NCBI GenBank assembly: GCA_026224775.1
Contig: JAMFRP010000006.1
Location: forward strand, 1 to 64,000
Length of the DNA: 64,000 bases
From: Bacteroidota bacterium
GTDB taxonomy: Bacteria; Bacteroidota; Bacteroidia; Sphingobacteriales; Sphingobacteriaceae
Direction of reading: 5' to 3'
In this document: piece after piece, positions 27,386-36,468 of the stretch
Numbering within the stretch: position 1 is the first letter of the stretch
How the letters are laid out: each line of letters opens with the position of its first letter
The notes under the pieces: generated by a model
Told to the model about the DNA's origin: nothing
What the model saw: the letters and a program-made list of their open reading frames with translations, nothing else
The model's database searches: none
Translations under genes and position numbers: made by a program

Positions 27386-27468
27386 AAGCCCCCCTCTAAA
27401 TCTCTCCCAGTTGGGTAGACTTTAATTTAAAGCCCTTCCTGCCGGGGAGGGTTGGTTGGGTAGGGCTT
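27386..27468. repeat. AAGCCC...GGGCTT palindromic repeat at the ccmF stop
   Basis: An imperfect palindrome of about 83 bp beginning AAGCCCCCCTC and ending GGTAGGGCTT, with a central TTTAATTTAAAG. The outer arms and the two inner GGGAG-type blocks are complementary. The ccmF stop codon (27467-27469) overlaps its last two bases. It resembles a repeat family seen between genes in many Bacteroidota; that recollection needs a search. Confidence 0.55.
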
Positions 27469-29920
27469 ATACAGTTTTTAGCTCCTTATTCCTCCTGAAA
27501 ATTGACAGTAAAAAGCCGATAATCATGATAAGCGTACCTGTCCACAAGAAGTTGATGAACGGAAAGTTAATAGCACGCATAACCACATATGGCCTTTTAC
27601 CTTCGGGCTGGTCATATACCATTATCTCGAACTTGTTTTTTTCAGGGATTATTTTGGTTAAACGCAGTTTTAAACCTGCATCATCAATCTTACGGGCAAA
27701 ATCAAATACCGAACCATTTTTCACCATGTAAACCGGTTCGGCCTGGTAAGTAATACCATGGGACACTACCTTTAGATCGGCGCCTACGGCAACATCGTTA
27801 GCTGTAACCGGGATATTTTGTACGTGAGCATCTTTGTTTAATTTTTCCAGTATGATATAGCCATCCCGATACTGAATAGTATCTCCTACAGCCATATCAT
27901 GGGCGATTGGCGCATTGTAGTTGTCATCATCGTTCGTTTCCTGATCATGACCCAAGTCCATACCTGCCTGCATCACGTTAAGCGGCGCCATGCTAATGTG
28001 GGTATATAAATCATGAAACAAGTAGTGCTTGGTATCAGGTGATGAAACCAAACCCATCTTGTTGTTATACTGTGAGTTCGGTTTTAAGATAAACTCCTCT
28101 TTGATATTGCCGTTTCCATCTAAAAGCTTGTAATCAATCTTAAAATAGTGATTTGGTGCTGCGATGGAATCACCTACGTAAGTTACCGTATAATCGCCCA
28201 TTTTGATTGGGACGTTTTTGTATAACATCACGTTTTCGCGGGAATTGTTCGCTTTATCAAAGTCAGCGCCGTAATCCATACCACTTGTATTTTGTGATAC
28301 CACATTACTTGTACCTGCTGATATTAAAGCGCCTACCATGATCAACCCAAAGCCAATATGCGCTACTGCCGAACCTGCTAACTTAATTTTTCCTTTAAAT
28401 GCATCGGCTAATACTTTACCATTTACCAAAATAGAGTAAATAGCGCCCAGCATCACCAATATAAATACAAACTTAAGCTTATAAACACCGGTTAGGTAAA
28501 CAATAACCCCGGTAATTACAGCCGCGAAAACAAGGTAAAGTATGGTGCTGATGAAGAAACGGGTAATATCCGTCTTTTTATATTTTAAAAACTGCGTAAC
28601 GCCTGTAAGCAAGGTTACCACAACCGCGAAACCAGCCTGGAAAACATTGTATAAAGTAACCGGGTTTGATGGCGGCGCTATATTTGTTTTAAAGATGGCA
28701 TTCCATACCGGGATTGAGGTTACTACCACCAACTGCAGGCATGATAAGGCCAGGAATACAGAGCCAACAAACATCCAGAATTCGCGGGAGTAAGTATCTT
28801 CTTCTTTTTTGCTAATCGGCATTTCCTTAAAGCGGATGATCAGCAAGGTTGCCGCTATGATGGCAAATACCACTACATCAACTACTAAATGCCAAAACAT
28901 ACCTAAATCGGTGAAGGCGTGTACAGAGGTTTCACCCAGGATACCACTACGGGTTAGGAACGATGCATATAGTACCAGCACAAAGCTTATCAGCGTTAAA
29001 AAAGTAGCTGTAAAATAGGCATGACCGGTATTTTTATAAACGATCATGACGTGTACAGCGCCTATTAATGTTAACCATGGGATAAGGGCTGCATTTTCAA
29101 CCGGATCCCATGCCCAGTAACCACCAAAGTTTAATGATTCATAAGCCCAAAGCGAACCCATAATAACACCTGTACCCAATACCATTACCGCGAATAAAGC
29201 GTATGATATAGCAGGCTGAACCCATTCTTTATATCGTTTTTGCCATAAACCCGCAACCGCGTAAGCGAAAGGCACGATCATGGATGCAAAGCCTAAGAAC
29301 AAGGTTGGCGGGTGAATTACCATCCAATAGTTTTGAAGCAGCGGGTTTAAGCCGTTACCATCTTTAACATAGGAAAGGTATTCCGGGCGACTAAAGATTG
29401 GCGCTTCCATTGCCTGGCGAAGCAGGATAAATGGTGAGCTACCTATACGTGAGCCAAATATTTCGACACCTAAAAGCATAGATGCCAGTAGTGTTTGTGA
29501 TAACGCGATAACAGTAAGCACTGGTTTTTCCCATGATTTTGCACGCCATATAAGGATATTACCTAATACGGCCTGCCAAAAGCCCCAAAGCCAGAAACTG
29601 CCTTCCTGCCCTTCCCAAAAGCTGGAAATAATATAGTAAACGGGTAGCGTGCGTGATGAATGCTCCCATGCGTAATGGTATTCGAACAGGTTGCTATAGA
29701 TGATGTAGAACAAGCAAGCGCCGATACCAATAACAGATACACTGTTTAAAAAATAACCGATACGGCCCATGTATAACCACGAGGTATCGAGCTTATTGGT
29801 GTTGGTTGTAGCAAAATAATAGCTGATCGCGGAAAAAAGAGCAGAACCGAATGCAAGAACGATGAAAAATTGGCCCAATTGACCCGGTAAAAGGTGTTCG
29901 CCCTGGTAAGCTATATTCAT
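27467..29920 (-). CDS. ccmF: CcmF/CcsA-type cytochrome c heme lyase subunit
   Basis: An 817-residue polytopic membrane protein with about 14 helices. It transfers heme from holo-CcmE to apocytochrome c in the periplasm. The tryptophan-rich heme-handling WWD region is clear: GGYWAWDPVENAALIPWL near residues 266-283. The earlier SFWEGQEGSFWLWGFWQAVLG (about 98-118) and HPPTLFLGF (about 198-206) are further conserved CcmF blocks with candidate heme-ligand histidines. It is longer than E. coli CcmF (647) because of a periplasmic C-terminal domain (about 525-790). It lies 13 bases after ccmE. Confidence 0.93.
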   Translation of the reverse strand: MNIAYQGEHLLPGQLGQFFIVLAFGSALFSAISYYFATTNTNKLDTSWLYMGRIGYFLNSVSVIGIGACLFYIIYSNLFEYHYAWEHSSRTLPVYYIISSFWEGQEGSFWLWGFWQAVLGNILIWRAKSWEKPVLTVIALSQTLLASMLLGVEIFGSRIGSSPFILLRQAMEAPIFSRPEYLSYVKDGNGLNPLLQNYWMVIHPPTLFLGFASMIVPFAYAVAGLWQKRYKEWVQPAISYALFAVMVLGTGVIMGSLWAYESLNFGGYWAWDPVENAALIPWLTLIGAVHVMIVYKNTGHAYFTATFLTLISFVLVLYASFLTRSGILGETSVHAFTDLGMFWHLVVDVVVFAIIAATLLIIRFKEMPISKKEEDTYSREFWMFVGSVFLALSCLQLVVVTSIPVWNAIFKTNIAPPSNPVTLYNVFQAGFAVVVTLLTGVTQFLKYKKTDITRFFISTILYLVFAAVITGVIVYLTGVYKLKFVFILVMLGAIYSILVNGKVLADAFKGKIKLAGSAVAHIGFGLIMVGALISAGTSNVVSQNTSGMDYGADFDKANNSRENVMLYKNVPIKMGDYTVTYVGDSIAAPNHYFKIDYKLLDGNGNIKEEFILKPNSQYNNKMGLVSSPDTKHYLFHDLYTHISMAPLNVMQAGMDLGHDQETNDDDNYNAPIAHDMAVGDTIQYRDGYIILEKLNKDAHVQNIPVTANDVAVGADLKVVSHGITYQAEPVYMVKNGSVFDFARKIDDAGLKLRLTKIIPEKNKFEIMVYDQPEGKRPYVVMRAINFPFINFLWTGTLIMIIGFLLSIFRRNKELKTV

Positions 29921-29933
29921 TAAGATGGTTTTA

Positions 29934-30341
29934 TTATATGGAGGCTTTTTTAGTATCGGCCTTAACGTCTAATTTATCCTGTGTGTATTTCGATGGGCAC
30001 TTCATCAGGATGTGTGAAGCATGAAATTCGCCTTTGTTCATTTGGCCGACAAGCACAATTTTATCTGTTCTATCGAAATCTTCGGGCTTAGTACCGGTGT
30101 AAATAACCTTACGTTCATTTCCAATAGTATCACGCATGTAAAAAGAAAAATAGTTTGCGTCCTTAGTTGCATCATATTCCATTTCTTTTTGTTTATCGAT
30201 GTGACCGATGATATGCAATTCGCCGCTGTTATTGTCGGCATCCTTAAAAGTACCATAAGTACTTGCAGAACCATAGGTGCAAATGATTATCGCGATAGCT
30301 ACAGCAATGGTGACAATACCAAAAATTGATGATTTCTTCAT
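29934..30341 (-). CDS. ccmE: CcmE heme chaperone, Cys-type variant
   Basis: A 135-residue periplasmic heme chaperone with an N-terminal membrane anchor (about 7-24) and an OB-fold. In E. coli CcmE heme is bound covalently by His130 of an HxxxY motif. Here the corresponding motif reads MKCPSKY, i.e. Cys115-x3-Tyr119. This is the CxxxY form described for archaea and some sulfate reducers, where it accompanies a System I lacking CcmH. The KVIYTGTKPEDFDRTDKIVLVG region (78-99) is the conserved core. It is immediately upstream of ccmF. Confidence 0.92.
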   Translation of the reverse strand: MKKSSIFGIVTIAVAIAIIICTYGSASTYGTFKDADNNSGELHIIGHIDKQKEMEYDATKDANYFSFYMRDTIGNERKVIYTGTKPEDFDRTDKIVLVGQMNKGEFHASHILMKCPSKYTQDKLDVKADTKKASI

Positions 30342-30474
30342 TAAGGCTTCTCTCCTTGTAATTGAGTTTACAAAAATACGAAACGTAAAGGTAATAATGT
30401 TTATTACAAGACATTAATGCTATTTAGAATTATTATTGATAAATTATGTAAAAGTTGTGCTTTTCTGAACCATT

Positions 30475-30555
30475 TGTTATTGCGAGGAACGAAGCAATCG
30501 CGAACTTTGCATGTCTGCTTTTCTACATGAGATTGCTTCGTTCCTCGCAATGACA
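30475..30555. repeat. REP-like palindrome, GTCATTGCGAGGAACGAAGC family
   Basis: Arms of 25 bp at 30475-30499 and 30531-30555, complementary except for one base; the right arm reads GATTGCTTCGTTCCTCGCAA followed by TGACA. The loop is 31 bases. The same arm sequence recurs at 62901-62973. A strong cruciform/hairpin, probably a mobile intergenic palindrome. Confidence 0.85.
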
Positions 30556-30724
30556 TAGTGTGACATAGCAGCTATCCTTTTCTTGTGCCAATCTAAATTC
30601 TAACAAGCATAAAATGCGGTAGTTTTCGGTGTTTTTTATTGATTTTTTGATTAAAAATGGACTAAAAACGCATGTTTTTGGGTCGATTTTGATACTTTTT
30701 AGCCAGATTTGAGGTGAAAAAATG

Positions 30725-30816
30725 ATCTAAAAACGCCCTTTTTAGTACTTTTTTGGGCGTTTATGGGGTTAAAAGTGTGCCAAATGTACCAGGTGTTTCA
30801 CATGTGTCGTGGTACA
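30725..30816 (+). repeat. 92-bp dispersed repeat, copy 1
   Basis: Matches 53608-53699 in reverse orientation. The last 46 bases (30771-30816, containing TGTACCAGGTGTTTCAC) differ from the other copy at only five positions. The first 20 (ATCTAAAAACGCCCTTTTTA) differ at two, with identical spacing. Both copies lie downstream of a gene in the same relative orientation, here gdh. Confidence 0.8.
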
Positions 30817-30828
30817 GTACAAACAAAA

Positions 30829-30856
30829 AGCCATTGTATAAAATTATACAATGGCT
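30829..30856 (-). terminator. Intrinsic terminator of gdh
   Basis: A perfect 12-bp stem, AGCCATTGTATA at 30829-30840 and TATACAATGGCT at 30845-30856, with a four-base loop. On the minus strand it is followed by TTTTTGTTT. It begins about 29 bases after the gdh stop. Confidence 0.85.
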
Positions 30857-30884
30857 AAAAACTATTCTACTTTATTAATATTCT

Positions 30885-32321
30885 TTATGGCCAAACACCT
30901 AGGTTTTGGTAGGATACTGCTATTTTGTTGATAGCGCCAACAAACGCGGCTGTACGTAAAGTATCTATGCCGGGTGTGGTAACAAAGGTTTCCCTGATCT
31001 CATGGTATGAGCGGATCATGGTATCCTCTAAACCAGAGTTTACCAGTTCTAACTCAGATGCCCCTTTGATAATGCTTGAACGCTGTGCACTGTTTAAGGC
31101 AACACCGGTAATACCTTCTACCATGTTTACCAGGTTCAGGTTCGAGTTTTCTTCAAAACGCCTGTTCATGCGGCCAAATGCTACGTGCGAAAGGTTTTTC
31201 AACCATTCGAAGTAAGATACAGTAACACCGCCTGCGTTGGCATACATATCAGGGATGATCAAACCGCCATTTTTATAGAAAATAGCTTCAGCTTCAGGAG
31301 TTGTAGGTCCGTTGGCCCCTTCGGCTATGATCTTGGCTTTGATGTTTTTGATATTTCCAATAGTGATCTGGTTCTCCAAAGCCGCAGGAACTAATATATC
31401 ACATGGCTGCTCCAGGCCTTCCATTGAGTTCTTGAACTCAGACTTAGCACCTGCATAACCCAGAATTGATCCGGTTAATTTGCGGTGCTGGAATACTGCT
31501 TCAATATCTAAACCATCAGCGTTGTATATAGCGCCTTCAAACTCACATAAACCAACTACTATCGCGCCAAATTCAATCAGGAATTTAGCGGAATGGTAAC
31601 CCACGTTACCCAAGCCCTGCACAATAACCTTTTTGCCTGATATACCTGCTGTGAGGCCAATTTTCTGCATGTCTTCACCAACACTAACGCACTCGCGAAT
31701 AGCAATGGCTACTCCCCTGCCTGTAGCTTCGCGACGACCGGCAATGCCTTGCAGCGCAATTGGTTTACCAGTTACAGCACCCATTGCGTCTAATTGACCA
31801 GGGTTCATGGTAGCATAGGTATCAGCTATCCAACTCATCTCGCGTTCACCTGAACCATAATCAGGTGCGGGAACGTCGATGCTTGGGCCTATGAAGTTTT
31901 TCTTGATTAGCTCAACAGTATAGCGGCGGGTTATATTTTCCAATTCTCCAACTGTATAATTTTTAGGGTTGATCTTGATACCGCCTTTAGCGCCACCGAA
32001 AGGAACGTTTACAATAGCACACTTGTATGTCATTAATGCGGCAAGTGCCATTACCTCATCCTCATTAACCATTTCGCTGTAGCGGATACCACCTTTGGTT
32101 GGTGATTGGTGATGAGAGTGCTCTACACGCCAGGCATCAATAACCTCAAAGCCATTGCCTTTGCGAATTGGAAAACGGAAGCGATATACGCTGTTGCAGG
32201 ATTTTATCTGGTCGAGTAACCCAGCATCATGATGTGTGAACTTTGCTGCATGATCGAAGAACTTACATACATCACCAAAAAAGTGATCGTCCGGAACGGC
32301 AGCATTAATATTGGTAGCCAT
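30885..32321 (-). CDS. gdhA: Glutamate dehydrogenase (Glu/Leu/Phe/Val family)
   Basis: A 478-residue amino-acid dehydrogenase that interconverts glutamate and 2-oxoglutarate plus ammonia in the cytoplasm. Substrate-binding PTKGGIRY with Lys76 and the signature [10 protein letters not shown] with catalytic Lys112 are present, followed by [12 protein letters not shown] (near 161-172) and the Rossmann motif VQGLGNVG near 234. The length suggests a hexameric enzyme of the GdhA/GluD type; cofactor preference (NAD or NADP) cannot be decided by eye. It interrupts the ccm genes (ccmC-ccmD upstream, ccmE-ccmF downstream) but has its own terminator, so it is probably transcribed separately. Confidence 0.93.
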   Translation of the reverse strand: MATNINAAVPDDHFFGDVCKFFDHAAKFTHHDAGLLDQIKSCNSVYRFRFPIRKGNGFEVIDAWRVEHSHHQSPTKGGIRYSEMVNEDEVMALAALMTYKCAIVNVPFGGAKGGIKINPKNYTVGELENITRRYTVELIKKNFIGPSIDVPAPDYGSGEREMSWIADTYATMNPGQLDAMGAVTGKPIALQGIAGRREATGRGVAIAIRECVSVGEDMQKIGLTAGISGKKVIVQGLGNVGYHSAKFLIEFGAIVVGLCEFEGAIYNADGLDIEAVFQHRKLTGSILGYAGAKSEFKNSMEGLEQPCDILVPAALENQITIGNIKNIKAKIIAEGANGPTTPEAEAIFYKNGGLIIPDMYANAGGVTVSYFEWLKNLSHVAFGRMNRRFEENSNLNLVNMVEGITGVALNSAQRSSIIKGASELELVNSGLEDTMIRSYHEIRETFVTTPGIDTLRTAAFVGAINKIAVSYQNLGVWP

Positions 32322-32472
32322 AATTTGTTAGATAATTATTATATTGTTAAAAAACAGCGCAAATGTGATACTTTTTTTATCAATATTGCAAATATAAATA
32401 CAGGTGTATTATCAATAATTACTAACAGACGACACAATACTATGTTTAAACTATTTAAACATAGTATTTGAA

Positions 32473-32682
32473 CTATTTTTCGTTTTCGATTTTTTTCAAT
32501 CTTCTGTCAATTGAAAATAAATATAGGGCTAATCCCACAAATATGATAGCGATTATGGCAACAACAACATATATTTTACCTGAGCTTTGTAAGGTATCAT
32601 CCATAGTTACCCCAAGGTTCGATTGTGCAAATACACCTGTATAGGATAAAAGCAAAAGCAACAAAAAAGTTAATTTCTTCAT
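32473..32682 (-). CDS. CcmD-like small membrane protein
   Basis: A 69-residue protein with a signal-peptide-like N-terminus (MKKLTFLLLLLLSYTGVFAQ), a short periplasmic stretch, one membrane helix (about 37-58) and a charged cytoplasmic tail ending SIDRRLKKIENEK. Size, topology and position one base after ccmC identify it as the Bacteroidota CcmD-like protein. In E. coli, CcmD stabilises the CcmABC-CcmE heme-release complex; the cleavable leader seen here is not part of the E. coli protein. Confidence 0.82.
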   Translation of the reverse strand: MKKLTFLLLLLLSYTGVFAQSNLGVTMDDTLQSSGKIYVVVAIIAIIFVGLALYLFSIDRRLKKIENEK

Positions 32683-32683
32683 A

Positions 32684-33358
32684 TTAATTTATAGCATTCT
32701 TTTTGTTTTCAATTAAACGGATCCGATAGCGGATGGTGGCAATCCACAAAGCAATAAAACTCCAACCCAGCATGGCAGGATAAAAAGCGATCTTCATGCC
32801 GTTATCTAAATCATATTTACCAAAGGCAGGATTACCACCGCTACCCGGATGTAAAGAATCTGTCATTCTTGGTAAAATGAATATCAGTACAATCATGATT
32901 GGGAAGGCGAAGATGTTATAGATGGCTGATATTTTAGCACGCTTTTGCTCTTCGTCGATTGAATTACGCAGTATCAGATAAGCGCAGTATAGTAAAAATG
33001 CTATAGCAGCACTATTTTGCTTAGGGTCACCACTCCAAAATTGGCCCCAGGTGTATTTTGCCCATATCATTCCGGTAACTAAACCCATGGCATAAAATAA
33101 TAAGCCGGTGTTTACACATTCCACTGCAGCCAGATCATCCTCTTCCCTGCCATTACGCAGATACTTTATGCTGAAGTAAACTGATAGTACGAATACCGTA
33201 AGCATCCCCATCCACATAGGTACGTGGAAATATAGGTTACGTATAGTTTCGTGAAGTACGGGTAATGCAGGTACATGAAGCAGTAAACCTGTAAAGAGTG
33301 TAGAAAATACCAGCAATACGGCTATTACTTTCCACCATGTTTGATAAATGAACTTCAT
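32684..33358 (-). CDS. ccmC: CcmC heme-handling membrane protein
   Basis: A 224-residue protein with six membrane helices that loads heme onto CcmE. The WWD-type motif is present as YTWGQFWSGDPKQNSAAIAFLLY near residues 103-125, and NLYFHVPMWMGML near 42-54 contains the first conserved heme-ligand His. The family is the short form of CcsA/CcmC/CcmF. It is followed by the ccmD-like gene with one base between stop and start. Confidence 0.92.
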   Translation of the reverse strand: MKFIYQTWWKVIAVLLVFSTLFTGLLLHVPALPVLHETIRNLYFHVPMWMGMLTVFVLSVYFSIKYLRNGREEDDLAAVECVNTGLLFYAMGLVTGMIWAKYTWGQFWSGDPKQNSAAIAFLLYCAYLILRNSIDEEQKRAKISAIYNIFAFPIMIVLIFILPRMTDSLHPGSGGNPAFGKYDLDNGMKIAFYPAMLGWSFIALWIATIRYRIRLIENKKNAIN

Positions 33359-33439
33359 ATTATTTGTGCAGGCAAAGGTAATGATTTAAAAATCACGAAT
33401 TAAATCATTTGGCTGTAATTGCTATCGAAATTAGTGATA

Positions 33440-34621
33440 TTAATCACCCGGCGTATAATCAACAGGCAACAGATCAGATAATTTTGATTTTGACCAGGTG
33501 CCTTCATATAATGGAGCCGAATCACCAAATACCACACCATTAGTATCGAAAAAATATGGTTTTGTGGTAGTTACAACGCTGGTTTCATACGTTTCCATAT
33601 CAAGGGGGCGGTATAGGTCCTTAAAATCTGAAGTTTCGTGCTTTTTTGTGTAGATAACATATAAGCAATCACTAAAACTAACCGCATAAATACCCTCTTG
33701 TCTAGTGTTGAATAAGAAAGTATTTAATGGTTGAGGGTTTCGATCTAAATGTTCATGAAAATATTTTGACATATTTTCCATTCCTATCCAGTAGTTTATT
33801 GAATCGCGGTGCATGCCATCGTTAAACTTTTTAATTTTTTGCTGTATAACTATCTCCTGCGGGCGATTAACATTGTTTTGCCTGGTTAGCTTCATTACAA
33901 CAAAGCCGTCAGAGTCAAGCTTACCGGTATATAAAGATCTGTAAAAATGCATTGGCGAGCCATAATAAGCTTCTTCACGCTTTTTTTTCCATTCCTCTAA
34001 TTGCTTTTTACTGCCGGATAATGCCTGAAATAGCCGCTGTCCACTATAACCTGTAATATTGGTGAGTTTGCTACTAGTGAACTCTTTTACCAAAAATTTA
34101 ACACGATAACCAAGCGCCATGTTATCTACCACTAAAAATTCATCAGTATAAGCTTCCAGCTCTTGTTGAGGCTTGTGGTAAATTAGATTAACTGAACGTG
34201 GGTTAAGTACATAACATTGTTTTGCATTATCATCGGTACCAATAAACTCTTTAACAAACTCATCGTAATTTTTTTTCCAGTTTGCGGGAGTTGTTACAAT
34301 TACTTCGTGGAGTTCAGTTACTTTGGCAGATAGTTCAATATTAATATTTATTGGCTCCTGTGCTACTGAAACTGTGGTAGAATACTCCTCGTAACCTAAA
34401 ATACTTACAACCAGGGTATATTGCCCCGGCTTTAAATGGCTTAAAGTAAAGGTTCCGTCGGATGAGGTTGAAGTTCCTGATGTAGTATTACTTAAAAATA
34501 CGTTAGCTAATGGTAACGGGGCTTTATTATCAGCACGGGTTACTTTACCCGTTATTATACCGTTTTGCGCCAGTGTAATAATGGGGGAAAATAATAGAAA
34601 GATTAACCAGGAAAAACGCAT
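33440..34621 (-). CDS. Secreted protein with carboxypeptidase-like regulatory domain
   Basis: A 393-residue exported protein. The start is placed at the ATG 34621; an upstream TTG adds only one residue. A signal peptide (cleavage near LAQNG, residue 19) is followed by a beta-sandwich carboxypeptidase-regulatory-like domain (about 20-105: GIITGKVTRADNKAPLPLANVFL, SSDGTFTLSHLKPGQYTLVV, GYEEYSTTVSV). The remaining 280 residues are a predicted envelope domain of unknown function. Such proteins are frequent in Bacteroidota envelopes, often as TonB-receptor-like fragments or anchors; here no plug or barrel is seen. Function unknown. Confidence 0.78.
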   Translation of the reverse strand: MRFSWLIFLLFSPIITLAQNGIITGKVTRADNKAPLPLANVFLSNTTSGTSTSSDGTFTLSHLKPGQYTLVVSILGYEEYSTTVSVAQEPININIELSAKVTELHEVIVTTPANWKKNYDEFVKEFIGTDDNAKQCYVLNPRSVNLIYHKPQQELEAYTDEFLVVDNMALGYRVKFLVKEFTSSKLTNITGYSGQRLFQALSGSKKQLEEWKKKREEAYYGSPMHFYRSLYTGKLDSDGFVVMKLTRQNNVNRPQEIVIQQKIKKFNDGMHRDSINYWIGMENMSKYFHEHLDRNPQPLNTFLFNTRQEGIYAVSFSDCLYVIYTKKHETSDFKDLYRPLDMETYETSVVTTTKPYFFDTNGVVFGDSAPLYEGTWSKSKLSDLLPVDYTPGD

Positions 34622-34694
34622 CAAACCAAAAGTTTTAATATTTTTTTGAAGATGCTAATTAAAGGTTTAGAAATGAAGTTGAAATGAAATTTTA

Positions 34695-34738
34695 ATCCAA
34701 TTCTAATCTTAAGTAAATTTAATGGATTAGAATTGGAT
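34695..34738 (-). terminator. Hairpin after the porin gene
   Basis: A perfect 14-bp stem, ATCCAATTCTAATC at 34695-34708 and GATTAGAATTGGAT at 34725-34738, with a 16-base loop, 28 bases after the porin stop. The T-run is weak, so terminator function is tentative. Confidence 0.5.
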
Positions 34739-34765
34739 ATTGAAATAATTTATAATAAGCTAAAC

Positions 34766-36043
34766 TTAAAAATAAGTTGACAAACCAAAGCTTAAACCGG
34801 CAGTTGGCCCAATTGCAGCCCCTATTTTATTTCCGGTTATATCGTTTTGTGTTTGGCGACGATAATTAAGTCGTAAAACGGTTTGAGGTGTTGGCCTAAA
34901 ACTGATCGCAGGCATTATACTCCATAAATCGTTATACATTTTTTGGCCTGTTGCCGCAAAATTCCCATCATTCCAATCCACATATTCACCACGTACAGCA
35001 ATATTAACTGTAGCGTTATCCCAATCAAGTATATGGCCATGTATTATCGGCTGTACAATGTCAATAAATCCACCAAATTGCTTATGTGCATATTCGGGTG
35101 TATAATCAGGTGGTATATCTACAAATATCCACGCCCACTCAGAAATTATATTGGTATGCAAACCCGGTATGGTTCCATTAAAGTTCACATCAAACACATT
35201 AACACTTCTTTTATTATCAACCTGTGCGCCTTCTACACGCCAGGTATTATAAACCCCTCCCATGTATGATAAACCAAGTTCACCTATCTGATCATTACCG
35301 AATGATAGTTTGCCGGTATAAAGTGGCTCACCGCTGGCGCTTGTATTAAAACGAGTAATGCTGCTTTTTGCTGCCGGTAAGAATGTTTTACCTTGAGAAT
35401 TATTAATAATAGAATCATTAAATCCACCGGTAACATAGGCTTCATAACCATACATCCAATGCCCGCTGTATTTTTTTCCATATAGCCCAAAGCCAGGGTT
35501 GTTCCAGGTATCGGGCAACATTTGTGTCATGGCAATTGGCCTGTCGGTAAATTCATATTTTGGGCCATCATGATTTTCGTTAAAACCACCTATCGGGTTC
35601 AATATCATACCGCCGCGTAAATTAAGTAATGGATTAAATTCAATATCTAAAGCAGCATATTCAACACCAAACTCAGGACCGGCAGCTTCACCCGCGTCGC
35701 CCGAAGGGTCATCTTCATATTCTATTTCAGAAAGGAATTTAATATGCGGAGCTATGGTTGACGATACAAACAAGCTAAAGCGCCTGAATTGGAACTGATC
35801 GCCATTGGTTATACCGGAGGTGTTGGTATATTGAACATCAGATTCAACATAGCCACCGATAGAAAGTGATGAACTACCTAATTTTTTAAACGGGCGGTTA
35901 TAAATTGCATCCATACTTAGTGTATGTTTTGCAGTATCTTTTTTTGCAGGAGTATTAAGTAAACTACTGTCTATTTGTGCCGATGCAGGCTGAAAGTAAA
36001 AGAGTAAAATTGTAATAAATAAGGCTGATAAAATTATTTTCAT
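34766..36043 (-). CDS. Outer-membrane porin (phosphate-selective porin O/P-like)
   Basis: A 425-residue exported beta-barrel. It has a signal peptide (cleavage near ASAQ, residue 23), alternating amphipathic strands through the sequence, and a C-terminal strand ending GLSFGLSTYF with the terminal Phe recognised by the BAM machinery. The GGMILNPIGGFNENHDGP region near 143-160 is typical of OprO/OprP-type porins. Its ATG overlaps the end of the Rieske gene by four bases. This makes it the third gene of a coupled operon with the di-heme oxidoreductase and the Rieske protein, an unusual setting for a porin. Solute specificity is unknown. Confidence 0.82.
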   Translation of the reverse strand: MKIILSALFITILLFYFQPASAQIDSSLLNTPAKKDTAKHTLSMDAIYNRPFKKLGSSSLSIGGYVESDVQYTNTSGITNGDQFQFRRFSLFVSSTIAPHIKFLSEIEYEDDPSGDAGEAAGPEFGVEYAALDIEFNPLLNLRGGMILNPIGGFNENHDGPKYEFTDRPIAMTQMLPDTWNNPGFGLYGKKYSGHWMYGYEAYVTGGFNDSIINNSQGKTFLPAAKSSITRFNTSASGEPLYTGKLSFGNDQIGELGLSYMGGVYNTWRVEGAQVDNKRSVNVFDVNFNGTIPGLHTNIISEWAWIFVDIPPDYTPEYAHKQFGGFIDIVQPIIHGHILDWDNATVNIAVRGEYVDWNDGNFAATGQKMYNDLWSIMPAISFRPTPQTVLRLNYRRQTQNDITGNKIGAAIGPTAGLSFGLSTYF

Positions 36044-36468
36044 TTGAGCGAAATAAGGAGTTGATCATTTTGAACGATTATCGGGAAAGTACGCAGATTG
36101 GTATCTGCAGGGCCATTTTTCACCTGGCCTGTATTACTAAAAGTGCTACCATGTGCAGGGCATTCTAATTTGTCGCCAAACACTTGTAGCTCAGCCCCCT
36201 GATGGGTACAACGCATCAGAACAGCTGAATATTCAGTTAGGCTAAAGCGATACACACAGATCGGATATTTCAATTGTTCCTGTTGTACCACAATATACTT
36301 ATTATAAGCCCCCTTGTTTTGAAACGCGGTCATCGGTACAACCAAATTTGAATTAGTGATAGTGCCGGTTACCATTTTACTGGTGCCGCAACTTTCAAGC
36401 GCACCTATAAGCACGGAGCCACCTAAACAGGCGAAACCACAGGTTTTTAAAAATGCCTTTCTTTCCAT
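36040..36468 (-). CDS. Exported Rieske [2Fe-2S] protein, probably lipid-anchored
   Basis: A 142-residue protein with an export signal (MERKAFLKTCGFACLGGSVLIGALESC) ending in a lipobox-like LESC at residues 24-27. The Rieske ligands are intact: CTH (87-89) and CPAHGS (103-108), which bind the cluster through two Cys and two His. The fold is a single Rieske domain without a cytochrome b-interaction helix, so it is not an obvious bc-complex subunit. It is co-translated with its neighbours: the start overlaps the di-heme oxidoreductase stop (TAATG) and the end overlaps the porin start. It presumably passes electrons to or from the di-heme protein. Confidence 0.88.
   Translation of the reverse strand: MERKAFLKTCGFACLGGSVLIGALESCGTSKMVTGTITNSNLVVPMTAFQNKGAYNKYIVVQQEQLKYPICVYRFSLTEYSAVLMRCTHQGAELQVFGDKLECPAHGSTFSNTGQVKNGPADTNLRTFPIIVQNDQLLISLK

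Larger units (their letters stand above)
30342..30884. other. 543-bp gene-free stretch: two repeats and a terminator
   Basis: Between ccmE and gdh. It contains a GTCATTGCGAGG-type palindrome (30475-30555), one copy of a 92-bp dispersed repeat (30725-30816) and the gdh terminator hairpin (30829-30856). The remaining sequence is AT-rich with T- and A-runs; no open frame of convincing quality or RNA gene is seen. Confidence 0.8.
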
